In this document: positions 26,027 to 34,978 of the stretch, piece after piece | Position numbering within the stretch: position 1 is the first letter of the stretch | How the letters are laid out: each line of letters begins with the position of its first letter | Assembly: GCF_000018325.1 (NCBI RefSeq) | Contig: NC_009922.1 | Location: 1,674,001-1,738,000 of the forward strand | Length of the DNA: 64,000 bases | Direction: 5' to 3' | Origin: Alkaliphilus oremlandii OhILAs | Lineage (GTDB): Bacteria > Bacillota > Clostridia > Peptostreptococcales > Natronincolaceae | Made by a program: the position numbers and the translations under genes | Notes under the pieces: model-generated | Seen by the model: only the letters and a program-made list of their open reading frames with translations | Told to the model about the DNA's origin: nothing | The model's database searches: none

Positions 26027-26903
26027 TAGGATGAGTTTTATTATAAACCTCTTTTATTCTATTTTTCATAACGTAAGCATATATTTGTGTCGTTGAAATA
26101 TCAGCATGACCCAACATCTCTTGAACAGATTTTAAATCTGCTCCATTTTGGATTAAATGAGTTGCAAAGGAATGCCTTAGGGTGTTCGGTGTAATACTTT
26201 TTTCAATATTCGATTGCTCCGTATAAGCTTTTATAATTTTCCAAAATCCTTGTCTGCTCAATGGTTTGCCATAATAGTTTAAAAACAAACTTCTTTCAGA
26301 AGGATCTTTTAAAAAACTGGCTCTATGGTTCTCTATGTATTTTGTCAGGGATTCCAATGCAATTGACCCTGTCGGAATAAATCGCTCTTTTGAACCATTG
26401 TGACATCGAATAAAACCTAAGTTTAGATTCACGTCTTCTAGATTTAAAGAAATCAACTCTGTCACTCTGATTCCAGTTGCATATAAAAGTTCTAACATTG
26501 CTTTATCTCGAGCACCTTTATCAGTTATTTCTAGAGGCTGGGATAATAATAAGTCCACTTCTTCTAAAGTCAACGTCATTGGTGTTTTTCGTTCAATCTT
26601 CGGTGCTTCTAAATTAATCGTTGGATCATAATCCATTCGCTTATTTAACAATAGAAACTTGTAAAAACATCGAATGGAAGCCAAGTTCCTCGAAATTGTC
26701 GCAGTAGATTTCCCACTTTTCTGCAAATGCAATAAATAGGTAATAACAGTAGTTTTATTGGTCAGAAAAAGATCCTGATTTACAACATGATCAATATATA
26801 TTAAATACTGCACGATATCTCGCTTATAGCATTCTAAAGTATTCTTTGATAGTTTTTTTTCTTGATCTAAATAAACTGTAAAACTAGAAATTAGCTGTTC
26901 CAT
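26019..26903 (-). CDS. xerD: Tyrosine recombinase XerD with Asn in place of a catalytic His
   Basis: Chromosome-dimer resolution recombinase, 294 residues, ending HPRA as is typical for Firmicute XerD. N-terminal SAM-like domain (residues 1-95), catalytic domain after 105. Catalytic residues by comparison with E. coli XerD: Arg146 (GIRVTE), Lys172 (SKER), Arg243 and His266 (LGHADIST), nucleophile Tyr275 (TTQIY). The position of the first box-II His is Asn240 (TPNTLRHSF, codon AAC). All else looks intact. Good AAAGGAG site. Position beside deoB and near spoIIM matches Bacillus. Confidence 0.9.
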   Translation of the reverse strand: MEQLISSFTVYLDQEKKLSKNTLECYKRDIVQYLIYIDHVVNQDLFLTNKTTVITYLLHLQKSGKSTATISRNLASIRCFYKFLLLNKRMDYDPTINLEAPKIERKTPMTLTLEEVDLLLSQPLEITDKGARDKAMLELLYATGIRVTELISLNLEDVNLNLGFIRCHNGSKERFIPTGSIALESLTKYIENHRASFLKDPSERSLFLNYYGKPLSRQGFWKIIKAYTEQSNIEKSITPNTLRHSFATHLIQNGADLKSVQEMLGHADISTTQIYAYVMKNRIKEVYNKTHPRA

Positions 26904-27002
26904 TTCAATAACTCCTTTGGCTATAACATCATACTGCCCACTAAATACAATTATTCAACAAAATATGCGGAATTCCTGCAAGTTTTTTTGTTATCGATAA
27001 AT

Positions 27003-27647
27003 TTATTGAATATATGTATTGATCAGTTTGATAAAAACAGGAGAAATGAAGGCTTCAATAGAGACCGCTACCAATACGAATGCTGTAAATAATACATAGA
27101 TTGCAGTATACGGTATCATTTCCTTGTAAAAGTTTACTTCTTTTAATTTATTTGATTTATTAAGCTTCTTCTTAATTATCGTTATCGTAAATAAAATCGA
27201 AGTAACACCAGCAGCGATGAAGATCGGAATTATTATTAAATTGTGAGGCAATACACCTACAAGAAATAATAGAACTCCCTTGAATTTAAATTGCTCGATT
27301 AATAATCCCACTGTAAAACCAATGACAAATCCTTTAAACAGTATGATCAAAATGATGGCAGGAATGCTGATTACTAATAAGCCAGATATCCAACTTAGAC
27401 TCAATAATTGAATGTTGTTAATAAATGATTGCGTAAATATATCGAGTTTATTTAAGCCTTGGGCTGTGAATAATTGAAAAAAGCTGTTCAAGTAAGATAC
27501 AATTTCTTGCTTATGACTAGGGCTAATCACCTTTACAGTAAAACCGCCCACGGATATTCCAACCAAGAAGCATAGGAGCACTAAAAAGTAAAGAATAATA
27601 TTATTCCTTATATTGGATTTCATTGAATTCAAAATAGAATTATGCAT
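27003..27647 (-). CDS. spoIIM: Stage II sporulation protein M
   Basis: Polytopic membrane protein of the SpoIIDMP complex that remodels septal and engulfment peptidoglycan in the mother cell. 214 residues with about five hydrophobic segments; NLIIIPIFIAAGVTSI and the early LCFLVGISVGGF fit the family. A sigma-E-type promoter lies 33 bases upstream. AAAGGAAG before the ATG. Followed by xerD. Confidence 0.9.
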   Translation of the reverse strand: MHNSILNSMKSNIRNNIILYFLVLLCFLVGISVGGFTVKVISPSHKQEIVSYLNSFFQLFTAQGLNKLDIFTQSFINNIQLLSLSWISGLLVISIPAIILIILFKGFVIGFTVGLLIEQFKFKGVLLFLVGVLPHNLIIIPIFIAAGVTSILFTITIIKKKLNKSNKLKEVNFYKEMIPYTAIYVLFTAFVLVAVSIEAFISPVFIKLINTYIQ

Positions 27648-27679
27648 AAATAGCTTCCTTTCTTAAGTTTATTCTATAC

Positions 27680-27707
27680 AGAATATGCTAAAAAAAGAAA
27701 ACTTATG
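27680..27707 (-). promoter_or_regulatory. Sigma-E promoter of spoIIM
   Basis: CATAAGT (27701-27707), 13-base spacer, CATATTCT (27680-27687): the -10 box fits CATAYnnT and the -35 box fits sATAHHT with one mismatch. Sigma-E control of spoIIM is established in Bacillus. Confidence 0.6.
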
Positions 27708-27737
27708 CTTATCTTGTCCAAGTATAAAACGATGATG

Positions 27738-28280
27738 CTATCGATTTTTTGAATATAAATTTGTATAAGTTAGCATTGCGACAATAGTCTTTGAATCTTT
27801 TATTTCCCCTGTTTCTATTTTATTTAAAATTTCATCCATAGAAAGTTCAATAATTTCGATGTTTTCATCCTCATCTGGATTAGAAATGCCTTCTTTCAAG
27901 TTTTTTGCTACATAAATATGGAGTTTTTCATTTGAAAAGCCAGGCGCAGTATAAAACTCTATCAATTTTTCTACGTGGTCTGTAGTAAATCCAGTTTCTT
28001 CTTCCAATTCTCTAACTGCACACCGAACTAAATTTTCTCCAGGCTCAATTTTTCCAGCGGGAATTTCAAGTAGTACTTCTTCAACTGCTTTGCGAAACTG
28101 TTTCACCAAGATAATTTTATTGTCTTCTGTAATCGGTATGATACCAACAGCTCCAGGATGCTCCACAATTTCTCTTTTAGAATATTTTTTATTGGGTAGT
28201 TCTACAGTATCCACTCTTACATTAATAATTCTACCCTCATATATCCTTTCTGTTTTCATCGTTTTTTCTTCAAAGGTCAT
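27738..28280 (-). CDS. nudF: Nudix hydrolase, ADP-ribose pyrophosphatase type
   Basis: 180 residues with a complete Nudix box: GKIEPGENLVRCAVRELEEETGF (G-x5-E-x7-REUxEExGU) at about residues 76-98. The N-terminal YEGRIINVRVDTVELPN strand exchange region and the Pro after the box (TAPGFSNEKL) are typical of ADP-ribose pyrophosphatases. It recycles ADP-ribose. AGGAGGAAG before the ATG. Sits between the DUF3866 gene and spoIIM. Confidence 0.9.
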   Translation of the reverse strand: MTFEEKTMKTERIYEGRIINVRVDTVELPNKKYSKREIVEHPGAVGIIPITEDNKIILVKQFRKAVEEVLLEIPAGKIEPGENLVRCAVRELEEETGFTTDHVEKLIEFYTAPGFSNEKLHIYVAKNLKEGISNPDEDENIEIIELSMDEILNKIETGEIKDSKTIVAMLTYTNLYSKNR

Positions 28281-28306
28281 TTTAAACTTCCTCCTAATAA
28301 GTATAT

Positions 28307-29395
28307 TTAATCTATAGATTCTTCTTTTATTAAAGTATGTGCATACATGGCTGCCGAGCTACAAGTTATGAAAAATTCTGGGTCTTCATTCAAATCCCTA
28401 CCCATGGATTTGACACCTAAATCATATCGATTTAAAGCTTTCAATAAAACATTTTCTCTCACATTAATTATATGATGCTTATCTGCTAAATTTCCATCGA
28501 TTATTTGTTTTTCAATAATTTTATTTTTTTCTGTGGAAAAAAGAGGAATTACAATATGAGATCTAGTTTTCGATATCATACCCAAAGTCGTAATGCTATG
28601 GTGGCTTATACCATAATGTCTTGCTCTCTTATCTCTAAATGTAATGCGTGGAACAGATATGGGTATGCCGCCTAAATCATTTACAGCATCAATTATATTC
28701 CCTTGCTCAATCCCTGTAAAGCCAAATTTTGTTCCAGTTCCTACAATGCCTGGTCCCATGGTCACAATAGCAACATCACATTTACAAACTTCTTTTGCCG
28801 CAATTAAACCATTGTATATATTGATTACTTCGTAGTCACCTCCAAATGCATGGCCTAGAGTTATAGTAACGTCAATGATGTTTTTCACTCGTAGCTCTTG
28901 TACGGAATTACTTAAATAGATAGGAAGCGCTGCTCCGTCCGTCATAATAAAAGCAATCTTTACATCTGGATTTAAATATTTTAATGTGGCCGAAATCGGA
29001 GCCAACATGCTATGTAGGGTACCTATAATTACTGGCATGTTATTTAAACTTTTAAAGCCGTTAAATAGTTCGTGGTATGGGCTTTCCTGCTCTTCTGCTG
29101 CAAAAACCTTAATCTGAAATGGGGTGTATCTCATTTTCATAATGTGGCCCCCTTGCTTCATTTGTTCATCTTCATTATTTAAATTGTATATTACAAAATG
29201 GTATCCACCGGTCCCAAGATTTAGATCTACTGCAGTTGTATTTAAAATAATTTCATGATTCTTATGGATTTGCCCCGTTAAAAAATCGTAATTGATGGCT
29301 TTTTCTAACTTACCATTCACATTTACCAGAACATCCGTTCTTCCATCTAGTTTGTCAAGGATTCGTACAACGTTTCCTCTCTTGATACTCATCAT
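28307..29395 (-). CDS. DUF3866 family protein
   Basis: About 362 residues of the uncharacterised DUF3866 family, found to my knowledge in Clostridia and Actinobacteria. Landmarks: NTTAVDLNLGTGGYHFVIYNL near the N-terminus, GTLHSMLAPISATLKYLNP, VTMGPGIVGTGTKFGFTG and HYGISHHSITTLGMI. No membrane segment. The repeated Gly-rich loops and HSML suggest a nucleotide- or glycan-binding enzyme, but function is unknown. Start chosen at two ATGs preceded by AAGAGGC. Its neighbours (glycosyltransferases, SteA/SteB-like pair) hint at an envelope role. Confidence 0.8.
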   Translation of the reverse strand: MMSIKRGNVVRILDKLDGRTDVLVNVNGKLEKAINYDFLTGQIHKNHEIILNTTAVDLNLGTGGYHFVIYNLNNEDEQMKQGGHIMKMRYTPFQIKVFAAEEQESPYHELFNGFKSLNNMPVIIGTLHSMLAPISATLKYLNPDVKIAFIMTDGAALPIYLSNSVQELRVKNIIDVTITLGHAFGGDYEVINIYNGLIAAKEVCKCDVAIVTMGPGIVGTGTKFGFTGIEQGNIIDAVNDLGGIPISVPRITFRDKRARHYGISHHSITTLGMISKTRSHIVIPLFSTEKNKIIEKQIIDGNLADKHHIINVRENVLLKALNRYDLGVKSMGRDLNEDPEFFITCSSAAMYAHTLIKEESID

Positions 29396-29423
29396 ATAAA
29401 TGCCTCTTTTCATCAGTATTTGA

Positions 29424-30236
29424 TCAACAACCCAATTTATCAATAAAATTAAGAATTGGATTTTTCTTGATTATTTCTGTAATGGAATACTTTTCAGCAA
29501 CGAGATGGATGCCTATCAATAAGACTAGAATAATACATTTTATCGGTAAAGTAAAACTAATTGCAGAGGATATTCCCAATACAACACCTAGCGTATTAGA
29601 ACCAACGTCGCCCATCATGGTGTTCCCTTTCATATCTTCATAAAAATATCCGATTGCGTAGGCTACAGATGATAATACAATGACTTTAATCTCTTCTAAA
29701 ATTCCGATTCCCATAAAAATAAATGAGATCAATAAAAATCCTTTCAATGCTCTTCCTGGCCTTAAATCTAATAGGTTAATTAGATTGGTAAATAAAGCAA
29801 TTATCAAAGTATTGAGGACAATTTCAAAAACATTAAATGAAAGCATACTTCCTATAAAAAGAGAAATAAGCCCGCCTACAATCGCTTTAAAACCTCCCGT
29901 AGTCAATTTACCTCTTAGTAAGGACATGATATGTCCTTTAAATCCAGTAGCGTCTCTATTCCCTACGAGATCATCAATTAATCCTACTGTAGCCATAGTC
30001 ATAATTCCTGTTAAAAAAATTAGCACCAATTCTTTCGTTCTATGATCACTATAAATAAAAGCGACAACTATACTGTTTATAATCACAATTGGTACAAATC
30101 CAATGCCCATGGAAACAGGAATCTGATCCCCTTTATAATTTTTTCTAATGATATTTGCATTGAACAACATCGCTTTTATAAAAGGCATCACGGTAAATGT
30201 TAATAATAGACTTATTCCAAAGCTAATAATTTTCAA
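29424..30236 (-). CDS. MraY/WecA-like glycosyl-1-phosphate transferase family membrane protein
   Basis: 270 residues, about eight membrane segments. The motifs of the polyprenyl-phosphate glycosylphosphotransferase superfamily appear in short form: GLIDDLVGNRDATGFKGH (Asp pair), NLINLLDLRPGRALK (NLxNLLD) and MMGDVGSN (substrate-binding Asp). Shorter than MraY (about 320). It probably moves a sugar-1-phosphate, or is a degenerate relative, for an envelope polymer. TTG start after AAAGGTGAT. The GT2 gene is directly upstream (four bases apart). Confidence 0.75.
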   Translation of the reverse strand: MKIISFGISLLLTFTVMPFIKAMLFNANIIRKNYKGDQIPVSMGIGFVPIVIINSIVVAFIYSDHRTKELVLIFLTGIMTMATVGLIDDLVGNRDATGFKGHIMSLLRGKLTTGGFKAIVGGLISLFIGSMLSFNVFEIVLNTLIIALFTNLINLLDLRPGRALKGFLLISFIFMGIGILEEIKVIVLSSVAYAIGYFYEDMKGNTMMGDVGSNTLGVVLGISSAISFTLPIKCIILVLLIGIHLVAEKYSITEIIKKNPILNFIDKLGC

Positions 30237-30240
30237 AAGA

Positions 30241-30939
30241 TCACCTTTTCTTTAAAGTTGTCACAATAGTTTTTTTAATTAAAACCCTTAATATTTGAAA
30301 AAACTGTCTTCCACGATGTATAAATCCAGACAAATCCCTACCAGTTTCATTATGGTGCATGTTGACTTCAATTTCTTGAATACGATATCCATTATTTAAA
30401 ATATCAATGGTCATTCCCAATTCTACGCCATATCCAGTATAACTATGATTTATATGTTGAATTACTTCTTTTTTAAATGCTCGCTGTCCAGAGAGTACCG
30501 TATCCAATTGACGGCCAGTATTGATATAAACACCTGTTTTAGCTAGCTTTTTCACAAGCCCAAAGCCTCCTTTTTTTTTAGCACTGGGAAATTTGGCAAT
30601 AGTGACATCTGCTACGTCTTCTATAATCGGTATGATTAATTTTTCAATATCTTTAGCACTTTCTTCTAAATCTGCATCTGCAAATACAATAATGTCAGCA
30701 TCCTCTATAACCCTTTCTATGCCTTCATATAGGGCTTTTCCTTTGCCTTCATTCACTTCTTTGCGGACTACCTCAATTCCTTGAACCGATGATGCCTTTA
30801 GAAATGTATGGTCCTTCGAGCCATCATCCATTACTAGAATATTTTGTATCTGTGAAATACCTTTCACTGCCAATAAGGTATTGACAATCCGCTTTTCTTC
30901 GTTGTATGCAGGAATAATTACAGAAATAATTTTATTCAA
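30241..30939 (-). CDS. Family 2 glycosyltransferase
   Basis: GT-A fold enzyme of about 232 residues: SVIIPAYNEEKRIVNTLLAV at the N-terminus, VMDDGSKDHT, ADADLEESAKDI (DxD-type metal site) and a basic C-terminal helix (RQFFQILRVLIKK) likely at the membrane surface. I favour TTG at 30939, spaced correctly from AGAGGTGAG; a GTG three codons earlier lies inside that site. It overlaps the end of the SteB/MctB-like gene by eight bases. Probably glycosylates a lipid-linked intermediate made by the next gene product. Confidence 0.82.
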   Translation of the reverse strand: MNKIISVIIPAYNEEKRIVNTLLAVKGISQIQNILVMDDGSKDHTFLKASSVQGIEVVRKEVNEGKGKALYEGIERVIEDADIIVFADADLEESAKDIEKLIIPIIEDVADVTIAKFPSAKKKGGFGLVKKLAKTGVYINTGRQLDTVLSGQRAFKKEVIQHINHSYTGYGVELGMTIDILNNGYRIQEIEVNMHHNETGRDLSGFIHRGRQFFQILRVLIKKTIVTTLKKR

Positions 30940-31849
30940 CAAACTCACCTCTCACTTGCTGCATTGAATAAAATGGGATTAAGGAATCCGCAGTTGCTTT
31001 TTCTCCATAGTGGCCCTCAGCTCCTAACAAAACATAGATTAAAGAAACTTGTCCGATTCTCGTATTAACATTATCAATTGTTGGAATTTTAATTTTTTTT
31101 AGGTTTGCTATAAATGAATTCTCTACATCTAATCGCTCCACTCCAATTACCTTGAAATTCAAATTATCTAACCTTTTGATTAGATTTACCTCTAACTTTT
31201 CTATCTTATTGTTTAAGTTTTCATTGCTTCCACCCGCTACGATAATACGATCTATCCCGATCCCTTCTAAATTCTCGTAAGGAAGATTGCAATGGATATA
31301 TTCCTTTGTTATTAAATATTGAAATACTGCTGTTATTTCTTTTTTTAATAAAAAATTTGTTATCTCATTGTTGATAAAATATATCATATCCTCCGTTGTT
31401 TGTAGATTTAAACGAAATAATTCGTTGATCTCCCTCAGTTCTTCTCCATTTATACGAAAAGCTTTATTTAAATATTGAATCGTCACAGGAATGTTTGCAC
31501 CTGATGACGCTAGAATATCTTTTAGGTCCACATAAAAATAATTGTCGGTTGTTTCAATGATGGCAACGTTCATACCTTGAAGTTTTTTATAAACTACATC
31601 TTCCACGATATTTTCGATCAATATATTCTGCTTTTCATTTAAATGAGACAGATTTTGTATTTTATTTTCTAATGCATCATTCTCTGCTTTAAAGTTATCA
31701 AATCGTCTTTCTAAACTATTAATTAATTCTTGCTGCTGTGTTACATATATATCATTTCCATTCATATTAAATCCTATAAATATTCCAATTGCTAAGGATA
31801 AAAATATGGAAGCAATCGAAACAATATAGTATCTCATATTGATTCCCAC
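30932..31849 (-). CDS. SteB/MctB-like membrane protein (copper transporter DUF3186 family)
   Basis: 305 residues: an N-terminal membrane helix (YIVSIASIFLSLAIGIFIGFNM), then a coiled coil (about residues 30-80) and an alpha/beta domain outside the cytoplasm. It fits the family annotated 'copper transporter' after mycobacterial MctB; in Corynebacterium the homologue SteB works with SteA in cell separation. The steA-like gene is directly upstream here. One helix and no Cys/Met clusters argue against a transport role. GTG start with AGGAG nine bases upstream. Confidence 0.72.
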   Translation of the reverse strand: MGINMRYYIVSIASIFLSLAIGIFIGFNMNGNDIYVTQQQELINSLERRFDNFKAENDALENKIQNLSHLNEKQNILIENIVEDVVYKKLQGMNVAIIETTDNYFYVDLKDILASSGANIPVTIQYLNKAFRINGEELREINELFRLNLQTTEDMIYFINNEITNFLLKKEITAVFQYLITKEYIHCNLPYENLEGIGIDRIIVAGGSNENLNNKIEKLEVNLIKRLDNLNFKVIGVERLDVENSFIANLKKIKIPTIDNVNTRIGQVSLIYVLLGAEGHYGEKATADSLIPFYSMQQVRGEFVE

Positions 31850-31861
31850 ATAACCACACTC

Positions 31862-32983
31862 CTATAAACCAAGTATCATTCTGATCCGAATATTTAGTAG
31901 TTTAAACAGATTTTGAATTGGCTTGGATATGAGCATCACCATTGTAATTGGTATTAATGCTGCAATAACTAGCAAAATAATGTACTTTGGCTTAATATTA
32001 TTTTTATATAATTTACTAACACCCCGAGCATCGACTAATTTCGATCCAACTTTCATTCTTACTAGAAAGGTACTCGACATGCCTTTTCTCCCTTTTTCAA
32101 GAAAATCAATCATATTTGAATGTGTTCCGACGGCAACGATTAAATCTGCTCCTTTATCATAAGCAATCAACATTGCGATATCCTCACTAGTTCCCGCTGC
32201 TGAAAATACAAGACCACTTAACCCTAAATTTTCAATACGGCCCATGCCCGGTGCTGTTCCATCCAGATAACCATGGACGATGATTTCCTTGCATTTTTTT
32301 AGACAGTCATCACTGACACTGTCCATATCTCCTACAATAATATCTGGTATGAACCCAAATTCTAATAAAGCATCTCCACCACCGTCTACACCGATTAAAA
32401 CCGGTCGTACCTCTTTAATATAGGATAATATTGTCATTAAATCTTCTCTGTAGTTCTGCCCTCTTACCACTACCAGTACATGCTTTTTTTCCATTTTAGT
32501 TTTAATAGGGGGTATGTTTAAGTTTCCTAAAATTAATCCTTTTTCTTTATTCGCATAGACCAGTGTATTTTCTATAAATTTTTCTAGCTCTACTTCAATA
32601 TTTTTTTCTGCCAACGCAAGGGCTGTTTCGATCTTCTCCTTAGATAAAAATACCATCTCACAAATGATTTGATGATTGATTATCACATTATCATCTACGA
32701 TTTCGATTATGTCTCCTTCCTTCAGCAATTCAAATAAGTTTCCCTGGGTGACATCAAAAATAGGGATATTGGATTCAGAAATTATAGTGGGTCCTAAATT
32801 TGGATATCTACCACTAATGGATTTTCCACAATTTATAATTGCAGAGACCTTTTTTTCAACTAAGGAATTCGCAGCAACTTCATCGATATCATCATGATCA
32901 ATGATTGCGATATCACCAGCTTCTAATCGATTGATCAGTTGCTTCGTTTTTTTATCTAATCTTGCTTTTGCCTTTATTCCCAT
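31862..32983 (-). CDS. steA: SteA-like putative cytokinetic ring protein
   Basis: About 373 residues. The central region resembles thiamine-pyrophosphokinase-like/DUF115 folds: VLIGVDGGGDALLEFGFIPDIIVGDMDSVSD (about residues 195-225), then AAGTSEDIAMLIAYDKGADLIVAVGTHSNMIDFLEKGRKGM. The C-terminus has one membrane helix (YIILLVIAALIPITMVML) and a short tail. This layout is that of SteA, known from Corynebacterium as a septum protein acting with SteB. I start at MGIKAKAR, preceded by GGAGGAG. First gene of the minus-strand cluster with steB-like, two glycosyltransferases and DUF3866. Confidence 0.78.
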   Translation of the reverse strand: MGIKAKARLDKKTKQLINRLEAGDIAIIDHDDIDEVAANSLVEKKVSAIINCGKSISGRYPNLGPTIISESNIPIFDVTQGNLFELLKEGDIIEIVDDNVIINHQIICEMVFLSKEKIETALALAEKNIEVELEKFIENTLVYANKEKGLILGNLNIPPIKTKMEKKHVLVVVRGQNYREDLMTILSYIKEVRPVLIGVDGGGDALLEFGFIPDIIVGDMDSVSDDCLKKCKEIIVHGYLDGTAPGMGRIENLGLSGLVFSAAGTSEDIAMLIAYDKGADLIVAVGTHSNMIDFLEKGRKGMSSTFLVRMKVGSKLVDARGVSKLYKNNIKPKYIILLVIAALIPITMVMLISKPIQNLFKLLNIRIRMILGL

Positions 32984-33119
32984 AGCTTCTCCTCCAATAC
33001 ATTCTATACCTAGTATTTGTATATTTACCATAAACATTCTTCTTTTGCGGTATGAATTAATTAAATTTCAGTGTATAATATAGAACTATAAATAATTATG
33101 GACGTCAAGGAGTGAAATC

Positions 33120-33950
33120 ATGCCTAAAATAACACAGATTCAGGCACAGAATAAAAACAAAAATAGAAGAAATGTCTTTGTTGATGGTTCCTATGAGTTT
33201 TCATGCGATATGGAAATTATTTTAAAATATAAATTAAAAGAAGGATTAGAAATCGATAGAACTAAATTATTACAGGTGATTGATCAAAGTAAAGAAGAGT
33301 TTGCTTTTAGACTTGCTTTAAATTACCTGTCCTTTAAATCACGAACCAGTTTTGAAATTTATACTTATTTATTAAAAAAGGAATACGAAGAAAAGATCAT
33401 TGAAAAGGTTATAGAAAAATTAAAGTATTATCGATATGTAGATGACAATCAATATGTATTGAATTATATTAAAACAGCCCTTGCCGAAGGGAAAAAAGGA
33501 AAAGATCGAGTGCAGTCGGATTTAATCAATAAGAAAATTCCACAGGATATGATTGAGTCTCATATGCATCTCTTTTCCTGTGAGACCAATTTGGAAATAG
33601 CAAAAGAATTGAGCAATAAATATTTCAAACAAAATGCCCATCTACCTTTTAACCAATTTAAAAACAAATTATCTCAATTTCTGATGCGAAAGGGTTTTAA
33701 TTGGGAAATTATCAATACATGTCTCAATATTCTAGAACAGGATTCTGAGGTTCAATCCCATATAGATTCCAATAAGGAACTCTATGTGAAAGAAGCAATC
33801 AAATTAGGAAATAAATATTTCGTTAAGTATAAAGCAAAAGAAACAAACCCTTATCTGGTAGAACATAAAGTAAAATCACATTTATACCAAAAAGGATATG
33901 ATAAAGATACCATCAATTTAGCGTTTAAAAAAATCATAGAAAATAGCTAG
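33120..33950 (+). CDS. recX: Regulatory protein RecX
   Basis: Modulator of RecA filaments, 276 residues. It has the tandem three-helix repeats of RecX: FRLALNYLSFKSRTSFEIYTYLLKKEY, then VIEKLKYYRYVDDNQYVLNYIKTA and KGKDRVQSDLINKKIP, and further repeats in the C-terminal half. The ATG has AAGGAG upstream; a TATAAT box is at 33074-33079 but with no good -35. Divergent from the steA-like gene and convergent with spo0A. Confidence 0.9.
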   Translation: MPKITQIQAQNKNKNRRNVFVDGSYEFSCDMEIILKYKLKEGLEIDRTKLLQVIDQSKEEFAFRLALNYLSFKSRTSFEIYTYLLKKEYEEKIIEKVIEKLKYYRYVDDNQYVLNYIKTALAEGKKGKDRVQSDLINKKIPQDMIESHMHLFSCETNLEIAKELSNKYFKQNAHLPFNQFKNKLSQFLMRKGFNWEIINTCLNILEQDSEVQSHIDSNKELYVKEAIKLGNKYFVKYKAKETNPYLVEHKVKSHLYQKGYDKDTINLAFKKIIENS

Positions 33951-33976
33951 CAAAATGATAATTTTGCTAGCTATTT
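33941..33976. terminator. Bidirectional terminator between recX and spo0A
   Basis: Perfect 16-bp stem AAATAGCTAGCAAAAT / ATTTTGCTAGCTATTT with a four-base loop. The recX stop codon is in the left arm. On the minus strand a run of seven Ts follows about eight bases after the stem. Confidence 0.85.
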
Positions 33977-34005
33977 CTCTATGATCACAATCGTTTGTAT
34001 CTTTT

Positions 34006-34830
34006 CTATCCTACTTGTTGCTCCAATCTTAATTTATCTGCAACCATTGCAATAAACTCACTATTTGTTGGCTTTCCTCTGTCGTTGTTAACTGTATATC
34101 CAAATAAAGTATTAATGGTATCTACTTTGCCTCGGCTCCACGCTACTTCAATCGCATGTCGAATGGCTCTTTCAACCCTACTGGATGTGGTATTAAATTT
34201 CTTAGCAATGGATGGATATAACTCTTTTGTTACAGCACTCAATAGCTCTATGTTTTCAATTACCATGGTAATCGCTTCTCTTAAATATAAATATCCTTTA
34301 ATATGAGCTGGGACTCCAATCTCATGAATAATATTTGTTATCTCCGCTTCTATACTACGGTTATTTGTCACTAAAGAGGTACGGTTTGGAGACGTATGTG
34401 TGGAATTAATACTCTGTCTTTTCACTTCTGAAATACTGTTACTTACAGTATTTTCATTAATTATCTGCCTAATTCTTTCAATAAAAATTTCAAAGTCGAA
34501 TGGTTTGATAACATAATAATCTGCACCTAAGCTGATGGCTCTTTGAGTAATTTTATCTTGTCCTACTGCTGACATAATAATAACCCTAGGATATTTGGTT
34601 AAATTCATACAATTAATTTTCTCCAGCACGCCCAATCCATCTAAATGTGGCATAATAATATCTAATATGATTAAATCTGGTAATTTTTGAGGTATTAACT
34701 CGACGGCTTCTTTACCATTATTAGCAACGCCAACAATTTCAATGTCTTGTTGTCGATCTAAATACTCCGTTAAAATATCACAAAAATCTTTATTGTCATC
34801 AACTATCAAAATCTTAATTCTATTTCCCAT
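34006..34830 (-). CDS. spo0A: Sporulation master regulator Spo0A
   Basis: Response regulator that starts sporulation. Receiver domain residues 1-120 with acidic pair Asp11-Asp12, phospho-acceptor Asp57 (LIILDIIMPHLDG) and Lys in VIKPFD. A linker (about 125-160) leads to the DNA-binding domain with the recognition region SSRVERAIRHAIEVAWSRG. 274 residues. Preceded by spoIVB and by a sigma-H-type promoter, as in Bacillus, where stationary-phase control of spo0A needs sigma-H. Start ATG after GGGGGAAA. Confidence 0.97.
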   Translation of the reverse strand: MGNRIKILIVDDNKDFCDILTEYLDRQQDIEIVGVANNGKEAVELIPQKLPDLIILDIIMPHLDGLGVLEKINCMNLTKYPRVIIMSAVGQDKITQRAISLGADYYVIKPFDFEIFIERIRQIINENTVSNSISEVKRQSINSTHTSPNRTSLVTNNRSIEAEITNIIHEIGVPAHIKGYLYLREAITMVIENIELLSAVTKELYPSIAKKFNTTSSRVERAIRHAIEVAWSRGKVDTINTLFGYTVNNDRGKPTNSEFIAMVADKLRLEQQVG

Positions 34831-34882
34831 TATAGTTTTCCCCCTTGAACCCGGTTTTATAATAATCTCTTACTTTTTACAT

Positions 34883-34909
34883 ATTCTACATCTCTAATTC
34901 GTTTCCTTC
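34883..34909 (-). promoter_or_regulatory. Sigma-H promoter of spo0A
   Basis: GAAGGAAAC (34901-34909), 11-base spacer, GTAGAAT (34883-34889): fits the sigma-H consensus RnAGGAwWW-n11-RnnGAAT with one mismatch, 50 bases before the spo0A start. Confidence 0.6.
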
Positions 34910-34978
34910 TAACAAAGAGCAATTATTTAAAAAACAGTTTTACAAATTTCTTGGTTTATGCAAAAATAATTCATGATT

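Noticed and set aside
26019..26903. Tyrosine recombinase as sign of a mobile element
   Set aside because: Sequence ends HPRA and gene context (deoB, spoIIM) fit chromosomal XerD; no att-like repeats or cargo genes around.
30932..31849. Copper transporter function
   Set aside because: One membrane helix and no Cys/Met-rich metal path; neighbour steA supports a division role instead.
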